From C00003060 sp964440795 (lineage in GTDB: Bacteria; Desulfobacterota; Desulfobacteria; Desulfobacterales; C00003060): DNA of 64,000 nucleotides. Every line of letters begins with the position of its first letter. Position 1 is the first letter of the stretch. The translations under genes were made by a program, and so were the position numbers. The DNA lies in contig CAYTTQ010000003.1 in the NCBI GenBank assembly GCA_964440795.1, positions 1-64,000 of the forward strand. The letters run 5' to 3'. Below are positions 54,609-63,970 of this stretch, piece by piece. The notes under the pieces were generated by a model, which saw only the letters and a list, made by a program, of their open reading frames with translations, searched no databases and was not told the origin of the DNA.

Positions 54609-55508
54609 TTATTTGAGCTTTTCTAGTTCATCCTCGATTTTGTTGTCCAGCCGGGCGATCTTATCCTCGGTCGCCGAGTCCACATCCGGGAGACCGTTCT
54701 TAGACGGCACACCGTTCTTTTTGTAGACAAGCGTACAGAGCAACGCGACAATCATGGCGGACAGCACAGTAAGCGCCCCCAACAGATAGACTTGCACAGG
54801 GGTGCCGGTGGGTGACGTATTCGCCACCTTCTCCCCCCTGCTTATTGTTTCAGCGGTATCCACCGCAGATCGAGAATCCCGTTGAGGTGTCCCGGCCGGC
54901 TCGTTTGGTTTTAACGGTGTTTTTGTGCCGGTGCGTGCCGGTGGGATTTCAGACGCCGATGCTGTTTGAGACATCGATTTACGGGCGGTGTCAGTGCGCT
55001 GTCCTGTCTCCTCTGTCTTCCCTGGGGGCTCTTTACCTGCTGCGGTCTCGGGTAATGGTGGTTGGGTGTCCGCAACAGCGGATTCCAAGTTCCGAACAGC
55101 TGGATCTGCCGCCGATACATCTATGGGCCGGATGTCCAGGACCAATCGCGGCGGGTCAGACAGGCGTAAAGTGGTCAACTTGGGGAGAGGAAAAGCCAAG
55201 TGAATCTGTGCGGTCAAATTTTCGTCCTGTTTTTGGAACTGCAAATATTCTATCCGCTCCGTGGTTTCCCCCGGAATCTTTTCGGGGAGAACCGTGGAGG
55301 TGTTGGAAAACAGAACGGATATCTCCTTTTCACCGTTCAAAACCGGTTCTTCGTAAGTGGGAGCGGTATTGAATTCAAATACCAATCGGGTGTGGTCGTT
55401 ATGTTCCCCGATTCGGATATATCGTAGTTCCGCGCCATCGGCCGAAAGGGTTAGGACGAAAAAAGCCAAGCTAAAACCGACTGTTCCCAGCACACTCTTT
55501 ATCCACAT
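54609..55508 (-). CDS. AMIN-domain envelope protein
   Basis: A 299-residue exported protein. A signal peptide (SVLGTVGFSLAFFVLTLSADGA) precedes an AMIN domain (LRYIRIGEHNDHTRLVFEFN and LRLSDPPRLVLDI, residues about 28-125). The middle is a Pro/Thr-rich linker and a C-terminal membrane segment (VYLLGALTVLSAMIVALLC, about 240-260) is followed by a short charged tail. AMIN domains bind peptidoglycan and localise envelope machines such as PilQ and amidases. The ATG follows AGGAG. This is probably the first gene of the four-gene minus-strand cluster ending at the MinD-like ATPase. Confidence 0.78.
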   Translation of the reverse strand: MWIKSVLGTVGFSLAFFVLTLSADGAELRYIRIGEHNDHTRLVFEFNTAPTYEEPVLNGEKEISVLFSNTSTVLPEKIPGETTERIEYLQFQKQDENLTAQIHLAFPLPKLTTLRLSDPPRLVLDIRPIDVSAADPAVRNLESAVADTQPPLPETAAGKEPPGKTEETGQRTDTARKSMSQTASASEIPPARTGTKTPLKPNEPAGTPQRDSRSAVDTAETISRGEKVANTSPTGTPVQVYLLGALTVLSAMIVALLCTLVYKKNGVPSKNGLPDVDSATEDKIARLDNKIEDELEKLK

Positions 55509-55776
55509 ATCATCTCACTCCTGCCGGTGACCCGGCAAATGACCTCAGCACGCTGTGCAATATATTCAAGATCCGTACCAAGTCTATGCTAAATCTCTGA
55601 CGCCGTTGCGGTATCGACGCAGTCTATAATCAGGGGTGATTTGAATCGATATTAGCTATTTGACCTATGGCGGAAAGCATAAGAAAATAACTAAAGGTCC
55701 AATCAGTCGGAAATGAACGAAACATCAATTAGGGCCTTGGCTAAACGGGCCAGGCAAGCGGATAAGGAGGCGGTCT

Positions 55777-56373
55777 ATGGAGACCCTGGATTGCACCGGG
55801 CTATGGTGCCCGCAGCCGGTCATTCGGACCAAACAGTTTATCGAATCGAAGCCGGACGTGAACCGGTTTGTGGTTGAAGTTGACAATGACGCGTCGGCTC
55901 AGAATGTCGCCCGATTTGCCGAAAACCAAGGGTTCACGGTAAACGTCGGATCGAACGGTTCGGTGCTCAAGGTTCAGGCCGACAAATCCCACGAGGGCTC
56001 TCCCGTAGCACAAGAAGAAGTCGCCGCACAATCCATTGAAAAAACACTCATACTGATTACGTCCGATTCTATGGGCTCCGGCGATGAAATGTTGGGTGGC
56101 AAGCTCATGATGAACTACATCAACACGTTAGAAGAAATGGGTGACGCTTTGTGGCGAATCATCTTTTTGAACAGTGGGGTGAAACTCACGGTTGAAGGAG
56201 CCCAAACGCTGCCGGTCCTGCATAAGTTGGAATCACAGGGTATCGATATTCTGGTTTGTGGAACCTGCCTGACTCATTTCGATTTGCTCGAACAAAAAAA
56301 AGTGGGGGAAACCACCAACATGCTCGACGTGGTGACAAGTATGCAGCTGGCGGGTAAAGTCATTAGTGTATGA
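55777..56373 (+). CDS. yedF: YedF-type sulfurtransferase-like protein (TusA plus DsrE-like domain)
   Basis: A 198-residue protein with a TusA-like N-terminal domain (LDCTGLWCPQPVIRTK, the catalytic Cys-Pro) and a DsrE/YchN-like C-terminal domain (about 90-198, LILITSDSMGSGDEMLGGKL and CGTCLTHFDLLEQ). This two-domain form is the YedF protein linked to selenium metabolism. The ATG follows a strong AAGGAGGCGG. No selD or selA is adjacent, so the selenium link rests on the family only. Confidence 0.85.
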   Translation: METLDCTGLWCPQPVIRTKQFIESKPDVNRFVVEVDNDASAQNVARFAENQGFTVNVGSNGSVLKVQADKSHEGSPVAQEEVAAQSIEKTLILITSDSMGSGDEMLGGKLMMNYINTLEEMGDALWRIIFLNSGVKLTVEGAQTLPVLHKLESQGIDILVCGTCLTHFDLLEQKKVGETTNMLDVVTSMQLAGKVISV

Positions 56374-56754
56374 CGCCCTTGTATCTGTGTATGAGGTCTG
56401 AACCCTTCCCATAATGTGGATGTTTCTTTAAAGTCTTTTCAGGCGAGTAAGGCGTACCCTTTGCGATGTGGCCGATGGGAAAATTTTCCCCCTCCCGGAC
56501 AGCTCCCGGAACTTCTTTCTGGTCCCGGCGGTGTAATATGTCCGCCTCCGGCCTCGACTTACCTCCCAGCTACCCGTAAGATGCCTATATTATAAGAATA
56601 AAGTATATCCCTCCCCCCTTTTTCGTATTTCTTCTTTTTTCGGCATATCCCCTGCAAACTACCCGATTCAGCGATTCCGGATCAGCAGAAAATGTTGTCG
56701 AGGCGTTGACAAATGTCCAAACCTTCTTACGCTGTAGAAACAGAGTAACGGAAT
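56374..56754. other. Intergenic region between yedF and small membrane-protein gene
   Basis: These 381 nt contain AT-rich and pyrimidine-rich stretches (for example around 56590-56640) but no open reading frame of note, clear hairpin-terminator or tRNA that I can support. Confidence 0.4.
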
Positions 56755-57105
56755 ATGTTCAAACGTATTTGCCATACACCGGACGGCGATTTCTTCAAGG
56801 ACCGCCGGAGTGGAAAAGACCGACGCAAAACCATCGATCCCCGTTATCGGAACCCGGCATATCCGGAATTTGTTGATCGCCGGAGGGAGGACAGGCGGCG
56901 ACCGGGAGAGGAAGGCATGGACTGTGTCGTCACCGAGCACCCGAATTCTCAACTGGTTACCACCATTGGGATTTTGGCGGGTCTGTTTTTGCTCTGCCTT
57001 TTCTTCCTTACCACCATCGACGTGGACCGGATGGCCGAGGTGGAAAGGGCGGCCAGTATCTTTTGCGATAATATTATCCCCTATATCCTGCCCTGGTCGT
57101 TTTAG
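56755..57105 (+). CDS. Small Arg-rich membrane protein of unknown function
   Basis: A 116-residue protein: a strongly basic N-terminal half (KDRRSGKDRRK, then VDRRREDRRR) and one membrane segment (TTIGILAGLFLLCLFFLTT, about 70-88), followed by an Asp-rich, Cys-containing C-terminus. The DRR repeats recall short cytoplasmic membrane-associated proteins seen in delta-proteobacteria, but I cannot give a function. It ends 11 nt before the next gene, so they are likely co-transcribed. Confidence 0.55.
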   Translation: MFKRICHTPDGDFFKDRRSGKDRRKTIDPRYRNPAYPEFVDRRREDRRRPGEEGMDCVVTEHPNSQLVTTIGILAGLFLLCLFFLTTIDVDRMAEVERAASIFCDNIIPYILPWSF

Positions 57106-57116
57106 GGGATCTCCCG

Positions 57117-57905
57117 ATGATTCCAAAACTGGCCCTGTGTAATTTTCTTTCCGATCCCCGGGACCTCAAAGCGCTGGCTTTTGAGTATGGCTTTTCCGGT
57201 GTGGACTGGTCTTTTGATCTTAAATCGGTGCCGGATTCGCCATCTGCTGAGGCCCATTGGGCGGAAACCCTCTCTGCCTTGGGGCCGCTTGAGATCCGCT
57301 ACCATTGTCCTTTTTACAAGCTCGACTTGGGTCACGACGACCCGGAGGAAGCGGAAAAGGCGGCCCGTCTATTCCAGCGTATTATCGGACTGGTCTCCCG
57401 GGCCCAAGGTCGATTTCTGACCGTGCATATCGGTCTCGGGCACGACTCGACACAACCCCTGTCCTGGGACTTGACGGTTTCGAAACTTCGGGATCTTGTT
57501 GACTATGGGGCGTCACTCGGGGTTAAGGTATGCTTGGAAAACCTGGCCTGGGGGTGGACGAGTAAGCCGAACCTGTTTGAAAAGCTCGTCCGGGGCAGTG
57601 GTGCCGGTGTCACATTCGATATCGGCCATGCGCACGCCAGCGAAGCGGTTCGGAGCCACTATTTTTCGCCCAAGGATTTTGTAAGCCCCCACGCCGATTG
57701 CCTGTACAATACGCACATTTACCACACCGAGGTTTCCGGGTTGGGACACGTTCCTCCCCGGCGGGTACAGGATATCGAAGATCGGTTGGATATTGTCCGA
57801 CTCAGCCACTGCGACTGGTGGGTTCTTGAGGTGCGGGAGATAAACGGTTTGCTTCAGACCAGACAGGTCGTGGACGAATACCTCAAACAACGGAATCGAC
57901 AATGA
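57117..57905 (+). CDS. TIM-barrel sugar-phosphate isomerase/epimerase-like protein
   Basis: A 262-residue xylose-isomerase-like TIM barrel (AP_endonuc_2 type). Features include FLTVHIGLGHDS near residue 100, KVCLENLAWGWTSKPN near 140 and GVTFDIGHAHAS near 165 with acidic and histidine residues at metal positions, and NTHIYHTEVSGLGHVPP near 197. The substrate is unknown, and the fold is also used by endonuclease IV. The TGA overlaps the apgM ATG (ATGA), so it probably works with the phosphoglycerate mutase. Confidence 0.77.
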   Translation: MIPKLALCNFLSDPRDLKALAFEYGFSGVDWSFDLKSVPDSPSAEAHWAETLSALGPLEIRYHCPFYKLDLGHDDPEEAEKAARLFQRIIGLVSRAQGRFLTVHIGLGHDSTQPLSWDLTVSKLRDLVDYGASLGVKVCLENLAWGWTSKPNLFEKLVRGSGAGVTFDIGHAHASEAVRSHYFSPKDFVSPHADCLYNTHIYHTEVSGLGHVPPRRVQDIEDRLDIVRLSHCDWWVLEVREINGLLQTRQVVDEYLKQRNRQ

Positions 57906-59203
57906 AGATTATACTCGTCCTGTTGGACGGCCTCGGGGATCGCTCCTATGTGCGGTTCCAAAACCAAACGCCTCTGCAGGTTGCCCACACGCCGAATTTG
58001 GACCGCCTTGCCGGCATAGGCAGCAATGGCTGCTTTCATGCAAGTGTCTGCGGAGAGTGCTTGCCCAGTGAAATGGCCCATTATCTGCTCTTCGGATATT
58101 CCCGGCCGAGTTTCCCCGGTCGTGGATTGTTGGAGGCGGTGGGTGAGAAAATTCCGTTCCGTAACGACGACGTAGTCGCTCTGGCCCATCTATCTTACAT
58201 AAAGTGGCAAGGCTCGGAACCTGTCCTGGTGGACAAACGGCCCGCCATGCCGGACGGGGACCTGGCGGCGCTCTTGTCGGCCGTGGGTACCGCCAGGTTT
58301 GGGGGGTGCGATTTTAGCCTCCACCCGACGCGAGGTCACGACGGTCTATTGCGGATCCGAGGGGAGGTATCGGCCCAGGTCTCAGACTCCGATCCCATGA
58401 TGCCGGGACAACCGATGGCCCGGATTCATCCGTTGGACGGCAATCCGGAACCGATACGGGCCGCGCGGACCGCCGATGCCTTAAATGCCTATCTGACCTA
58501 TTGTCATACCGTCCTGGAGAATCATGCTGTCAACCGCAGCCGACAGGCCAAGGGACTCGCGGCAGGAAACTTTCTGGCCACCCAACGTTGTGGCAAGCGG
58601 GTGGCTCAGGACCCGTTTGGCGAGAAATGGGGTATGAAAGGGCGTCTGATCGCTTCCGGAGCGGTGTACGGCGGGCTGGCTCAAGAACTGGGATTGACCT
58701 TTGAGCGGGCAGTGGATACGTCCGCTCCAGGAGAAGACCTGGGCCGGCGTGTGCAGATGGCCTTGGATGACGAAACGCATGAGTTTGTCCACGTCCACAC
58801 CAAGGTGCCCGACGAAGCGGCTCATACGGGAGATCCCGAAAATAAAAGGGTCGCCATCGGGGAACTGGATGATGGGTTGAGGCCCTTGGTCGACGCGGTG
58901 AGTAACGGACGGGATGACTTGGTGGTGGCCGTAACGGCGGATCACTCCACACCGAGCGTGTCCAAATTGATTCACTCCGGGGAACCGGTACCGCTAACCC
59001 TCGTCGGCAGACATGTCCGGCGGGACAAAGTAACATCCTTTGACGAGATCAGTGCCGCCAAGGGATGTCTTGGCCTTCTGCGGGGCCGGGAGTTGATGCT
59101 CATGTTGCTCAACTACGCCGATCGTTCCGCCCTTGTCGGTCACTGTTTGGACGGCCGAAGCAGGCCCTATATGCCGAGACGTTATCCTCCCTTCGAGCCC
59201 TAA
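57902..59203 (+). CDS. apgM: Cofactor-independent phosphoglycerate mutase, archaeal-type (ApgM)
   Basis: Interconverts 3- and 2-phosphoglycerate without 2,3-bisphosphoglycerate. The 433-residue protein has the alkaline-phosphatase-superfamily opening ILVLLDGLGDRSY, a catalytic-Ser segment CLPSEMAHYLLFGY near residue 60, and the metal ligands HVHTKVPDEAAHTGD near 300 and VAVTADHSTPS near 345. The family is typical of archaea and many anaerobes. It may also act as a related phosphomutase. It converges with aspS with a 4-nt gap. Confidence 0.85.
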   Translation: MKIILVLLDGLGDRSYVRFQNQTPLQVAHTPNLDRLAGIGSNGCFHASVCGECLPSEMAHYLLFGYSRPSFPGRGLLEAVGEKIPFRNDDVVALAHLSYIKWQGSEPVLVDKRPAMPDGDLAALLSAVGTARFGGCDFSLHPTRGHDGLLRIRGEVSAQVSDSDPMMPGQPMARIHPLDGNPEPIRAARTADALNAYLTYCHTVLENHAVNRSRQAKGLAAGNFLATQRCGKRVAQDPFGEKWGMKGRLIASGAVYGGLAQELGLTFERAVDTSAPGEDLGRRVQMALDDETHEFVHVHTKVPDEAAHTGDPENKRVAIGELDDGLRPLVDAVSNGRDDLVVAVTADHSTPSVSKLIHSGEPVPLTLVGRHVRRDKVTSFDEISAAKGCLGLLRGRELMLMLLNYADRSALVGHCLDGRSRPYMPRRYPPFEP

Positions 59204-59207
59204 CGCC

Positions 59208-60998
59208 TCATCCCATCTTCGGAATTCGAATTTTCAGCCCCAGTTCATCGAGTTGCTTTGGATCCACCGGGCACGGGGCGTCCGTCAAGAGGCAGGTCGC
59301 CTTCTGGGTCTTGGGAAAGGCCATCACGTCTCGTATCGATTCTTGCCCGGCCATGAGCATGACCAGTCTGTCGACCCCCATGGCAATGCCGCCGTGCGGC
59401 GGGGCACCGAAATCAAGGGCGTCCAGCAAGAAGCCGAATTTGGCTTCATATGTTTTCCGGTCGATACCCAGGGCCTCGAATACCTTTTCTTGAACCGGAC
59501 GTTCGTGATTGCGAATGCTGCCTCCTCCGATTTCAGAGCCGTTCAAGACCAGATCGTAGGCTCTGGACCTCACCACCCGCGGGTCTGCGGTCAGATGGTC
59601 CATGTCGGATTCCATCGGAGCGGTAAATGGGTGGTGCAGCGCCTCGTAGCGTTTTTCCTGCTCGTCATACTCCAGGAGGGGAAATTCGGTAACCCACACG
59701 AAACAGTGTCGGGTATCATCGATGAGGCCCAGCTTACGGCCCAGGTGATTTCTTAAATGGCCCAGGGCCTCGTTGGTCACCTTGGCTTGATCCGCCACAA
59801 ACATGACCAGATCTCCCGGCTCCAATCCCAATCTCCGGCTTAAAGCGGTCTTTTCTTCTTCAGAGAAAAACTTGGCAATCGGGGATTGCCATTGATCATC
59901 CCGGATTTTAATCCATGCCAATCCCTTGGCCTGGTAAACGGCGGCAAAGGCGGTGAGGTCGTCGATTTCCTTTCTGGAAAGATCGATGCACCCCTTGGCG
60001 TTGATGGCTTTGACCATGCCCCCCGCCTTGACCACCTTCGAAAAGGCCTTAAACTCCGCGCTGGCCACGATGTCCGAAACATCCGTTAACTCCAGGCCAA
60101 AACGAAGATCCGGTTTGTCCAGGCCGTATCGGCCGGTGGCCTCCCGGTAGGTCAAACGGGGAAACGGAAGCGCCAGCTCGATTCCCAAAATATCCCGGTA
60201 CAAGACGGCCATCAGACCTTCGGTGACCGCCATGACATCTTCTTCCGACACGAAGGACATTTCCAAGTCGATTTGAGTGAATTCCGGCTGCCGGTCGGCC
60301 CGCAGGTCCTCGTCTCTAAAACAGCGGGCAATTTGATAGTACCGGTCCAAGCCGCCGACCATCAGGAGCTGTTTGAAAATCTGGGGAGACTGGGGCAGTG
60401 CGTAAAACCGGCCCGGATTCACCCGACTGGGCACCAGGTAATCTCTGGCACCCTCAGGGGTACTCTTGGTCAGAAACGGGGTCTCCACATCCCAGAATCC
60501 CAGTTCATTGAGATAAGACCGCACGCTGCGGATCATGCCGTGCCGAACCCTGAGGCTGTCTTTGAGCTGAGGGCGACGCATATCCATATATCGGTACTGG
60601 AGGCGGATGTTTTCGGATACCTGAACATCGTCTTCCAGGACAAAAGGCGGCGTTTTGGCGGTATTCAATATCTTGAGTTCGGAAACCAGGACATCGATCT
60701 CCCCGGTTACCAACTTGGGATTAATCATCCCTTCCGGCCGCAGTACCACGGTTCCCCGAACGGCGAGCACATATTCGTTGCGAATTCCTTGGGCCTTCTC
60801 GTGGACCTGTTGGTTGAATTCCGGATTGAACACCACCTGGGTGATTCCCTCGCGATCTCGCAGGTCCACGAAGATTACCCCGCCGTGGTCTCTGCGGCGC
60901 TGCGCCCATCCCATGAGCACGACTTCTTGATTCACGTTGCCGCTGGTAAGCTCACAACAATGGTGGGTGCGTTTCATCCGACCCAGCGTATCTCTCAA
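59208..60998 (-). CDS. aspS: Aspartyl-tRNA synthetase
   Basis: A 596-residue class II synthetase. The N-terminal OB fold (RDTLGRMKRTHHCCELTSG) binds the anticodon; the catalytic core shows the class II motif 2 block FRDEDLRADRQPEFTQID near residue 217, the bacterial insertion (GAD domain) in the middle, and motif 3 GIAMGVDRLVMLMAG near 545. The TTG at 60998, with AAGGAG six bases upstream, fits the family start better than the ATG 21 nt later. Whether it also makes Asp-tRNA-Asn cannot be told from sequence alone. Confidence 0.95.
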   Translation of the reverse strand: MRDTLGRMKRTHHCCELTSGNVNQEVVLMGWAQRRRDHGGVIFVDLRDREGITQVVFNPEFNQQVHEKAQGIRNEYVLAVRGTVVLRPEGMINPKLVTGEIDVLVSELKILNTAKTPPFVLEDDVQVSENIRLQYRYMDMRRPQLKDSLRVRHGMIRSVRSYLNELGFWDVETPFLTKSTPEGARDYLVPSRVNPGRFYALPQSPQIFKQLLMVGGLDRYYQIARCFRDEDLRADRQPEFTQIDLEMSFVSEEDVMAVTEGLMAVLYRDILGIELALPFPRLTYREATGRYGLDKPDLRFGLELTDVSDIVASAEFKAFSKVVKAGGMVKAINAKGCIDLSRKEIDDLTAFAAVYQAKGLAWIKIRDDQWQSPIAKFFSEEEKTALSRRLGLEPGDLVMFVADQAKVTNEALGHLRNHLGRKLGLIDDTRHCFVWVTEFPLLEYDEQEKRYEALHHPFTAPMESDMDHLTADPRVVRSRAYDLVLNGSEIGGGSIRNHERPVQEKVFEALGIDRKTYEAKFGFLLDALDFGAPPHGGIAMGVDRLVMLMAGQESIRDVMAFPKTQKATCLLTDAPCPVDPKQLDELGLKIRIPKMG

Positions 60999-61069
60999 GA
61001 CGTGCTCCTTTCATTCGATGTCTCGACATGGCTACATGCCAAACCCGTCTCTCTTGCCGTTGCTTGGCC

Positions 61070-62326
61070 TTAAAGGTTCAACTGTTGGGCCAAGCAGGTT
61101 ACCAAATCGGCCAAAGGGACTTTGTGTTGTTCTTTTGTGTTCAGGTTTCTTAATATGGCCTCACCTTGGTCCAGTTCCTGCTCACCGACAATCAATGCAT
61201 AGGACGCCCCTAACTTATTGGCTCGACGCATCTGGGCCTTGAGGCTGCGATCGTGAAAATCCATTTCGGCGGGAATCCTTCGGGCCCGTAAGTCCTGAAC
61301 CCAGCCGAATGCCTTTGCCTGCGCCCTTTCGCCTAGTGCGGCGACGAACAGACGGGGGGTGAGGCGAAATGTTTCTTGTTCAGGCAACAACAGTTCCTTG
61401 AGGCGATCCACACCCACGGCAAAACCGATCCCCGGCTGGTCCGGGCCGCCCATTGCCTTCACCAGCCCGTCATACCGCCCCCCGCCTGCCACGGCATCTT
61501 GGGCCCCGAGTGTGCCGGCCAGCACCTCAAAGGTGGTTCGTGTATAATAATCCAATCCCCGGACCATGCGGTGGTTGATACGGTAGGAGATGTCAAAGCG
61601 TTTCAGGCTTTCTTGCACCGTATCGAAGTGGTGTCGGCAATCGGTACACAAATGGTCTAAAATGGAGGGGGCGTCCGCCATAATGTCCTTACACGTCGGG
61701 ACCTTGCAATCGAAGGCCCGCAACGGATTCTGGTCCCGGCGGCGAAGACAGTCCGCACAGAGGCCTTGAGAATGACGCTCGAGAAACGTTGCCAAGGCCT
61801 CGCCGAAATGGGGGCGGCAGGCCGTACAGCCGAGGCAGTTGAGGTTGAGTTCGATTCCGGACAGTGCCAGCCGGCCAAAAAAGGTCATCAACAAAAGAAT
61901 CAATTCCGCATCCGCTCGGGGATCCTGAAGGCCGAATACTTCCGAGTTGATTTGGTAAAACTGGCGGTGCCTGCCTTTTTGCGGTCGCTCCCGTCTAAAC
62001 ATCGGGCCAAGGGTATAGAGTTTCTGGATCGGATCCCGGGCATATAGTTTATGTTCAACATAGGCTCTCACCACTGAGGCTGTGGCTTCCGGGCGAAGGG
62101 TCAGGGAGCTTCCGTTTCGGTCGGTGAACGTATACATCTCCTTTTCCACAATGTCCGTGGAGGTCCCGATACTGCGGGCAAAAAGCTCTGTCCGCTCCAA
62201 CAGGGGAATGCGAATCTCTGCATAACCGAAATCGGCGAATATTTCCCGGGCCGTTGCTTCGATGTGTTGCCAAAGGCCCGTTTCTTCGGGAAGTATGTCT
62301 TTAAATCCCCTGATGAGCTTGATCAT
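61070..62326 (-). CDS. hisS: Histidyl-tRNA synthetase
   Basis: A 418-residue class II synthetase that charges tRNA-His. Core motifs: IRGFKDILPEE at the start, LRPEATASVVRAYVEH near residue 77, RRERPQKGRHRQFYQI near 112, GLDYYTRTTFEVL near 260, and the C-terminal anticodon domain (RMKADMDFH-like, near 350). The ATG at 62326 is the only good start. It lies downstream of aspS on the same strand with a 71-nt gap, so the two may be expressed together. Confidence 0.95.
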   Translation of the reverse strand: MIKLIRGFKDILPEETGLWQHIEATAREIFADFGYAEIRIPLLERTELFARSIGTSTDIVEKEMYTFTDRNGSSLTLRPEATASVVRAYVEHKLYARDPIQKLYTLGPMFRRERPQKGRHRQFYQINSEVFGLQDPRADAELILLLMTFFGRLALSGIELNLNCLGCTACRPHFGEALATFLERHSQGLCADCLRRRDQNPLRAFDCKVPTCKDIMADAPSILDHLCTDCRHHFDTVQESLKRFDISYRINHRMVRGLDYYTRTTFEVLAGTLGAQDAVAGGGRYDGLVKAMGGPDQPGIGFAVGVDRLKELLLPEQETFRLTPRLFVAALGERAQAKAFGWVQDLRARRIPAEMDFHDRSLKAQMRRANKLGASYALIVGEQELDQGEAILRNLNTKEQHKVPLADLVTCLAQQLNL

Positions 62327-62438
62327 AGCTTAATCATTGCCTCTGATCCTTGTTGGGACCCACTTTTTGGGCCCCGTTCCATCATCGCGAGTGGGGCATG
62401 ACGTGCTACCCACCACGATGTCGCCGGGCCCGTTTTTC

Positions 62439-62476
62439 GCAAGCCCCTACAAAAACTCTCTCTTGTAGGGTTTTGC
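62439..62476. terminator. Hairpin in the trkH-hisS gap
   Basis: An 8-bp inverted repeat, CCCTACAA (62445-62452) with TTGTAGGG (62463-62470), has a 10-nt loop and outer GCAA/TTGC pairing. On the plus strand it is followed by TTTTGC. It sits 46 nt beyond the trkH stop on the minus strand and may end the trkH transcript, although the T-run is short. Confidence 0.45.
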
Positions 62477-62490
62477 AAGGCCGGAGTCAA
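62462..62490 (-). promoter_or_regulatory. Candidate hisS promoter
   Basis: Minus-strand TTGACT (62490-62485) and TACAAG (62467-62462) are separated by 17 nt, five and four of six consensus matches. It overlaps the hairpin at 62439-62476 and would leave a leader of about 130 nt before hisS. Confidence 0.4.
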
Positions 62491-62521
62491 CAAAATTATG
62501 TGCCCCGCCCGGCCAACCGGG

Positions 62522-63970
62522 CTACTTGCGCCAGAACTCCGGTACAAAGAGGACCAACACGGTATAAATTTCCAGTCGGCCCAATAGCATACATAAGATC
62601 AACAACCACTTTCCCAATACCGGAATATGGGCGTAATTGTCGGTTGGCCCGACCATCCCCAGGCCGGGACCGATGTTGCCGATGGTGGCGACGACGGCGG
62701 CGAATGCCGTTGCCAGGTCTACCCCCATGGCCGCCAGCAAAAAGGAGCAAAGCACGAACAAACCGATGTAGAGCATGAAGTATCCCCAAATGCTGTGGAG
62801 GACCTCATCGGGAATGGGTCGTTTGCCCAACTTGACTTGGGTCACCGCCCGCGGGTGAATCAGGGAAAAGACCTGCTTGTAGGAATGTTTCAACAACAGC
62901 ATGATCCGAAGACATTTCATGCCCCCGCCGGTGGAACCTGCCGATGCGCCAAGGAACATACAAAAAAGCAACAGGTGTTGGCACAAGGCGGGCCACTGTT
63001 CATAGTCCGCCGTTGCATATCCGGTCGTCGTAATGATGGACAGAACCTGAAACACACCGTAACGGATGGACTCGCCCAATGTTTCATATACGGTTCCATA
63101 GAGGCCGATGACCACGATGACACAAAACGCAATACACAGGCCGACGAAGAAACGGCATTCCGAGTTCCGCCAGAATGCCAGGGGTTGCCCTTTTATGAAC
63201 TGATAATGCAAGGAAAAATTGATGCCCGCAAAGAGCATAAAAATAATAAATATGGTATCAAAATAGGGGCTGTTGAATGCGCCGATGGAGCCGTCTTTGG
63301 TGGAAAAGCCTCCGGTTGCCATGGTGCCGAAGGTGTGGCATAGGGCCTCGAACAGATCCATGCCTCCGGCCATGAGTAGCGCCGTTTCCAGCAAAGAAAA
63401 AAGTGCATAAACCTTCCACAAGACCATGGCCGTATCTCGAATGCGCGGTTTGAGCTTGTCCGGCACCGGCCCAGGCACTTCGGCCTTATAGAGTTGCATC
63501 CCGCCGATACCCAAGACGGGCAGGATGGCCAAGGAGAGCACGATAATTCCCATGCCACCGAGCCAATGGGTAAGACTCCGCCAAAACAGAAGCCCCCGGG
63601 GAAGGTTTTCGATCTGGACCAAGACAGAGGCGCCGGTGGTGGTAAAGCCGGACAGGGATTCAAAAACGGCGTCAGAGAAACCGGGCAATGCCCCACCCCA
63701 ATAATAGGGAAGGGCGCCAAAAAGACCTGCCGCCATCCATCCGATGGCCACGATGCCCATACCCTCGCGATGCGTCATGGCCTCTTTCCTGGCGCCTCGA
63801 AAACAGGCACACAACACCAGTCCACCGGCAATCGTCACCCCGATGGATCGGGCAATGGGGATGGCGCTGCCGTCATGGTAGTAAAGGCCAAACAGCAACG
63901 GAAAGACCATGGTGCCGCCCAGAAAGAGCATCAGGATCCCCACCACATAAAGCGTGTATCGAAGACGCAT
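62522..63970 (-). CDS. trkH: Trk/Ktr-type potassium uptake protein TrkH
   Basis: The membrane subunit of a K+ uptake system. The 482-residue protein has four membrane-pore-membrane repeats with selectivity-filter segments such as FTTTGASVL near residue 110, TMATGGFSTKDGS near 220, ITTTGYATADY near 315 and ASAGSTGGGMKC near 350, with Gly-rich loops typical of TrkH. It starts at ATG 63970, directly behind the stop codon of the gene to its right, which by context is probably trkA, the cytoplasmic nucleotide-binding partner. Confidence 0.93.
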   Translation of the reverse strand: MRLRYTLYVVGILMLFLGGTMVFPLLFGLYYHDGSAIPIARSIGVTIAGGLVLCACFRGARKEAMTHREGMGIVAIGWMAAGLFGALPYYWGGALPGFSDAVFESLSGFTTTGASVLVQIENLPRGLLFWRSLTHWLGGMGIIVLSLAILPVLGIGGMQLYKAEVPGPVPDKLKPRIRDTAMVLWKVYALFSLLETALLMAGGMDLFEALCHTFGTMATGGFSTKDGSIGAFNSPYFDTIFIIFMLFAGINFSLHYQFIKGQPLAFWRNSECRFFVGLCIAFCVIVVIGLYGTVYETLGESIRYGVFQVLSIITTTGYATADYEQWPALCQHLLLFCMFLGASAGSTGGGMKCLRIMLLLKHSYKQVFSLIHPRAVTQVKLGKRPIPDEVLHSIWGYFMLYIGLFVLCSFLLAAMGVDLATAFAAVVATIGNIGPGLGMVGPTDNYAHIPVLGKWLLILCMLLGRLEIYTVLVLFVPEFWRK

